A stretch of 64,000 bases of DNA from Nocardia uniformis NBRC 13702 (GTDB lineage: Bacteria; Actinomycetota; Actinomycetes; Mycobacteriales; Mycobacteriaceae). The notes beneath the pieces were generated by a model. The model searched no databases, was not told where the DNA came from, and was given only the letters and a program-made list of their open reading frames with translations. A program made the translations under genes and the position numbers. The stretch is taken from the NCBI RefSeq assembly GCF_001613345.1, contig NZ_BDCE01000045.1, positions 62,001-126,000 of the forward strand, in the 5' to 3' direction. Shown here in pieces: positions 60,954 to 64,000 of the stretch. Each line of letters starts with the position of its first letter. Position 1 is the first letter of the stretch.

Positions 60954-61430
60954 TCAGTGCCCAGGCCAGCACGCGGTCGGGGCCAGCGCCAGCACACTGG
61001 CCAGGCACATGGCGGGACCGTGTGCGATGGTCCCGGGCCGCGCCGTCGCATGCGGTGAATCCCGTGGTCGTAGCGTTTGCGCGAGTATTGCCACCGCACC
61101 CGCGAGGGCGGTCAGCACCGGAGCGGCCACGGCCGCCCACACCCACGCGTGGGCGCCGCCCAGCGCGGTCGCCGCGCCCAGCCCGATGGCCAGTTTCACA
61201 TCACCGGCACCGAGCGCCGCGGGTGCCGCCAGATGTACCAATAGATAGGGCACGGCGAGCAGGCCCGCGCCGACCGCGGCGAGAGCCAGTCGGCCCGAAC
61301 CGAATCCGTAGGCCAGGACGACCACCGCGCCCGGCAGGGTCAATGCGTTCGGCAGGCGCCGGTGCCGCAGATCGATCCCGCTGAGCACGGCGCACCACGC
61401 GGTGAGAACGAGCAGGGGCAGTGGTTCCAT
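60954..61430 (-). CDS. Prepilin peptidase (A24 family), short form
   Basis: 158 residues from ATG 61430 (MEPLPLLVLTAWCAVLSGID). Aspartic-acid membrane protease fold: first Asp in GIDLRHRRLPNALTLPG, second in LGAGDVKLAIGLG (GxGD-type). Lacks the N-terminal methyltransferase domain of E. coli PilD/GspO types, as usual in actinobacteria. It cleaves signal peptides of type IV prepilin-like or Flp proteins; no pilin genes are in the window. It lies immediately upstream of aroC on the same strand and may be cotranscribed. Confidence 0.85.
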   Translation of the reverse strand: MEPLPLLVLTAWCAVLSGIDLRHRRLPNALTLPGAVVVLAYGFGSGRLALAAVGAGLLAVPYLLVHLAAPAALGAGDVKLAIGLGAATALGGAHAWVWAAVAAPVLTALAGAVAILAQTLRPRDSPHATARPGTIAHGPAMCLASVLALAPTACWPGH

Positions 61431-61579
61431 CCCTCGAGCCTGCCTCGTCGAACAGCCCAGTGCGCCACCGATTCTCGAATTGTGGACAACCTCCCCGCAT
61501 GTGAACAACCAGCGTCCCGACCGGGCGCTGCCACGTGTTGGGTGGCAATGATGTGGTGTGTCGGCTGTAACTTGGACCC

Positions 61580-62701
61580 ATGGCTGATCACGATCCGGGC
61601 CCGCGTCCGAACTACGCGCGTCGCCGGGCCGCCCTACGCGACCTGCTGGTGGAGAACCGCGTCGACGCCCTGCTGGTGACGGATCTGATCAATATCCGCT
61701 ACCTCACCGGATTCACCGGATCCAATGCCGCGCTGCTGGTATACGCCTGGGACACCACCGAGGACCGCACCATCATCTGCACCGACGGCCGCTATCGCAC
61801 CCAGGTCGGCGAACAGGTGCCGGATCTACGCGCGGAGATCAATCGGGCCAGTGCCCGCCGGGTGGTGGAGATCGCGGGCGAATGGCAGACCGGCCGTGTC
61901 GGATTCGAGAGCCATATCCTCACCGTCGACCAGCATCGGAGTTTTCAAGCCCTGGGTACGGGTCTGGATCTGGTGCCCATCCCCGGCCTGATCGAGCAGT
62001 TGCGCATGGTGAAGGACGATTTCGAGGTGGGTCTGCTCAGCGCCGCCTGCACTGCCGCCGATGCCGCGCTCGCCGCACTCCTGGAACGTGGGGCCCTGCG
62101 CCCCGGCCGCACCGAACGCCAGGTGGCGCGCGAACTGGAATGGCTCATGTTCGAGCACGGCGCGGATGCCATCTCCTTCGAGACCATTGTGGCGGCCGGT
62201 GTGAATTCGGCCGTCCCCCATCACCGTCCGACCGAGGCGGTGCTGGAGACCGGCGACTTCGTGAAAATCGACTTCGGCGCGATGATCGGCGGCTACCACT
62301 CCGATATGACCCGCACCTTCGTCCTCGGCAGCGCCTCGGAATGGCAGCGCGAGATCTACGACCTGGTGTATCGGTCCCAAAAAGCTGGTCGGGAGGCTTT
62401 GCGGCCCGGCGTCTCGACCAAGGCGGTGGATGCGGCCTCGCGTTCGGTCATCGAGGCGGCGGGCTACGGCGAGCTATTCGTCCACGGTCTCGGACACGGC
62501 GTCGGACTGCAGATCCATGAAGCGCCCGGACTCGCCAAAACGGGCACAGGTACACTGCTTGATGGCGTGGCGGTGACCGTCGAGCCAGGTGTGTATTTCC
62601 CCGGCCGCGGCGGAGTCCGAATCGAGGATACGCTCGTGGTTCGCCAGGGGGATCCGGAACTGCTCACCCGCACCAGCAAAGACCTGACCGAGGTCGACTG
62701 A
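61580..62701 (+). CDS. pepQ: Xaa-Pro aminopeptidase/dipeptidase (M24B)
   Basis: 373 residues from ATG 61580. An N-terminal creatinase-like domain (1 to about 135) is followed by the pita-bread metallopeptidase fold: FVKIDFGAMIGGYHSDMTRT with two metal-binding Asp, FVHGLGHGVGLQIHEAPG with the His, VTVEPGVYFPGRGGVRIEDT with both Glu. Cleaves peptides next to proline. As in mycobacteria it is next to efp. 51 bp separate it from the efp start, so the two are probably cotranscribed. Confidence 0.9.
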   Translation: MADHDPGPRPNYARRRAALRDLLVENRVDALLVTDLINIRYLTGFTGSNAALLVYAWDTTEDRTIICTDGRYRTQVGEQVPDLRAEINRASARRVVEIAGEWQTGRVGFESHILTVDQHRSFQALGTGLDLVPIPGLIEQLRMVKDDFEVGLLSAACTAADAALAALLERGALRPGRTERQVARELEWLMFEHGADAISFETIVAAGVNSAVPHHRPTEAVLETGDFVKIDFGAMIGGYHSDMTRTFVLGSASEWQREIYDLVYRSQKAGREALRPGVSTKAVDAASRSVIEAAGYGELFVHGLGHGVGLQIHEAPGLAKTGTGTLLDGVAVTVEPGVYFPGRGGVRIEDTLVVRQGDPELLTRTSKDLTEVD

Positions 62702-62752
62702 TCTCGGCTGCCCGAACTGCGTTTTAACCACGAACAAGGAGATCCGAGGACA

Positions 62753-63316
62753 GTGGCGGATACCAGCGACTTCAAGAACGGCCTCGTGCTGAAGATCGAT
62801 AATCAGCTGCAGCAGATTATCGAGTTCCAGCACGTCAAGCCCGGTAAGGGTCCTGCCTTCGTGCGCACCAAGCTGAAGAACGTGCTGTCGGGCAAGGTCG
62901 TCGACAAGACCTTCAATGCCGGTGTGAAGGTGGAGACCGCGACGGTCGACCGTCGCGATATGACCTACCTGTACAACGACGGCTCCGACTACATCTTCAT
63001 GGATGGCGAGACCTTCGACCAGATCCACCTGAGCGACCAGCTGCTCGGCAAGGGCGCGGGCTTCCTGCTGGAGAACATGCAGGTCCAGGTCGCCACCCAT
63101 GAGGGTGAGGCGCTGTTCGTGGAGCTCCCGACCACGGTCGAGCTCATTGTCGCGCACACCGAGCCGGGTCTGCAGGGCGACCGCTCCAGCGCGGGCACCA
63201 AGCCCGCCACCCTGGAGACCGGTGCCGAGGTGCAGGTCCCGCTGTTCATCAATGTGGGCGACAAGCTGAAGATCGATACCCGCGACAGCGGGTACCTCGG
63301 CCGCGTGAATTCCTGA
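62753..63316 (+). CDS. efp: Translation elongation factor P
   Basis: 187 residues from GTG 62753 (MADTSDFKNGLVLKIDNQLQ), with AAGGAGA upstream. KOW-like N-domain with palm loop FQHVKPGKGPAFVRTKLKN; the PGKGP loop is the form of actinobacteria that is believed to work without lysine modification. Then YLYNDGSDYIFMDGETFDQI and the C-terminal EF-P signature region with IDTRDSGYLGRVNS. Prevents ribosome stalling at polyproline; notably the window encodes several proline-rich proteins. Tenth-base spacing (10 bp) to nusB. Confidence 0.96.
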   Translation: MADTSDFKNGLVLKIDNQLQQIIEFQHVKPGKGPAFVRTKLKNVLSGKVVDKTFNAGVKVETATVDRRDMTYLYNDGSDYIFMDGETFDQIHLSDQLLGKGAGFLLENMQVQVATHEGEALFVELPTTVELIVAHTEPGLQGDRSSAGTKPATLETGAEVQVPLFINVGDKLKIDTRDSGYLGRVNS

Positions 63317-63326
63317 CGCGCGGATA

Positions 63327-63854
63327 ATGGTGACCGTGGCCGACCAGCCGTTGGATAAGAAGTCGTACAAGAAGCTCGGCGCGCGACACAAGGCGCGTCG
63401 CCGCGCGGTGGATCTGCTGTTCGAAGCCGAGGCGCGCGATATCGACCCGGCGGAACTGATCGCCGAGCGTGTCACGCTGGCACTGCGCGATGATGCGGTC
63501 GCACCCGTGAACCCGTACACCCGGGTGCTGGTCGAAGGCGTCGCCGACGATCTGGATCGAGTCGACGGCACCATCGAGTCGTACCTGCAGGACTGGGCGT
63601 TGTCGCGACTGCCCGCCGTGGACCGCGCCATTCTCCGGGTGGCGGTGTGGGAGTTGTTCCACGCCAACGACGTTCCGCCGGTGGTGGCCGTGGACGAGGC
63701 GGTGGAGCTGGCCAAGGAGCTGTCCACCGACGATTCCCCGTCCTTCATCAACGGTGTACTCGGCCGGGTGGTGGAGGTGGCCCCGCAGGTCCGCGCCGCC
63801 GCCGCGGCCACCCGCTCGACCGCCGCACCGACCGTCTCGGACGACGAGGCGTAA
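63327..63854 (+). CDS. nusB: Transcription antitermination factor NusB
   Basis: 175 residues from ATG 63327; GTG 63336 is an alternative. Helical RNA-binding fold: KLGARHKARRRAVDLLFEAE, then PYTRVLVEGVADDLDRVDG, RLPAVDRAILRVAVWELFHA and VDEAVELAKELSTDDSPSFI, typical of NusB. It takes part in antitermination at rRNA operons. The C-terminus is extended by an Ala/Thr-rich stretch. Part of the pepQ-efp-nusB run. Confidence 0.94.
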   Translation: MVTVADQPLDKKSYKKLGARHKARRRAVDLLFEAEARDIDPAELIAERVTLALRDDAVAPVNPYTRVLVEGVADDLDRVDGTIESYLQDWALSRLPAVDRAILRVAVWELFHANDVPPVVAVDEAVELAKELSTDDSPSFINGVLGRVVEVAPQVRAAAAATRSTAAPTVSDDEA

Positions 63855-64000
63855 TTGCGCAAGTATCTCGTGATGGCGATGCGCACTTCGCGTTTCGACC
63901 AGACCGTCGTCGAACCGCATCGAGCCTGGCTCGATGCGGTTCGTGCACGTGGGCAACTGGTCGAAACCGGCAAATTCACCGACGGTAGCGGCGGTGCGTA
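63855..64000 (+). CDS. YciI-like protein (3' partial, cut by window end)
   Basis: Starts at TTG 63855 immediately after the nusB stop and stays open to the end of the window, giving 48 residues. MRKYLVMAMRTSRFDQTVVE followed by HRAWLDAVRARGQLVETGKF and TDGSGGAY matches the N-terminal half of YciI-family dimeric alpha/beta barrel proteins (the HxxxLxxLxxxGxLxxxGxFxD pattern). Probably translationally coupled to nusB. TTG starts are rarer; no other in-frame start precedes the conserved block except the internal GTG and ATG codons at 63870-63873. Confidence 0.65.
   Translation, partial: MRKYLVMAMRTSRFDQTVVEPHRAWLDAVRARGQLVETGKFTDGSGGA

Noticed and set aside
1..64000. tRNA, rRNA or CRISPR loci
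   Set aside because: No cloverleaf-like sequence, rRNA segment, or regularly spaced repeat array was noticed; the four dispersed palindromes are 11-4 kb apart and do not form an array.

Overview
The window is high-GC actinobacterial chromosome with the gene content of the Mycobacteriales, most likely Nocardia or a close relative such as Rhodococcus. The reasons are the M. tuberculosis-like gene neighbourhoods (ppiB-hisS, the Rv2578c-type radical SAM gene, the Rv2575-type metalloprotease beside aspS, rarA, alaS-ruvX-mltG-aroE, the aroC-aroK-aroB block, pepQ-efp-nusB), korAB, an EspC-family type VII secretion gene, a CYP125-like steroid oxidase, and operators of IdeR, KstR and LexA type. The genus is an inference.

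Layout. 1-11.0 kb: a tightly overlapped operon for a conjugation-like type IV secretion apparatus (TrbL-like membrane protein, SCO6880-family protein, VirB4-like ATPase with a very long disordered N-terminus, IS3-OrfA-like HTH protein, lipoprotein, VirD4-like coupling ATPase, DUF4913 protein), then an opposing coiled-coil gene. No relaxase, integrase or attachment site is visible, so whether it is mobile cannot be decided here. 11.4-16.2 kb: ppiB (minus), hisS and small membrane or methyltransferase genes. 16.2-21.7 kb: flavodoxin-like protein, cutinase, SRPBCC protein, two gene remnants, an iron-box flavodoxin convergent with a CYP125-like P450, and a PPOX-fold protein. 22.1-29.3 kb: mdh, a divergent LLM oxidoreductase / HsdA-like steroid dehydrogenase pair with a KstR-like operator between them, an Esp-like secreted pair, an NAD-dependent epimerase behind a perfect KstR-type palindrome, and a radical SAM gene behind a LexA-like box.

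29.3-34.7 kb: korA-korB, a 557-bp inverted-repeat element without a recognisable gene, a secreted protein and a zinc metallopeptidase. 34.9-43.9 kb: aspS, a DUF389 protein, a membrane protein with a repetitive Pro/Gln-rich head, a phosphotransferase-fold protein, a Tat-exported PhoD-type phosphatase and rarA. 43.9-48.7 kb: polytopic membrane protein and CPBP protease diverging from a NarL-type two-component system, then a hexapeptide acetyltransferase. 48.7-54.7 kb: alaS-ruvX-mltG-aroE-membrane protein operon. 54.7-64 kb: PPOX and DoxX genes, a Uma2 nuclease, the opposing aroC-aroK-aroB operon (with a 420-residue low-complexity tail on AroK), a prepilin peptidase, then pepQ-efp-nusB and a truncated YciI-like gene.

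The main structures not explained by genes are the inverted-repeat element at 32438-32994 and a dispersed 70-80 bp imperfect palindrome present four times (13918, 25121, 36889, 40706). Steroid-related enzymes with matching operators occur at three places between 19 and 28 kb. All identifications come from reading sequence and translations; no database search was run.
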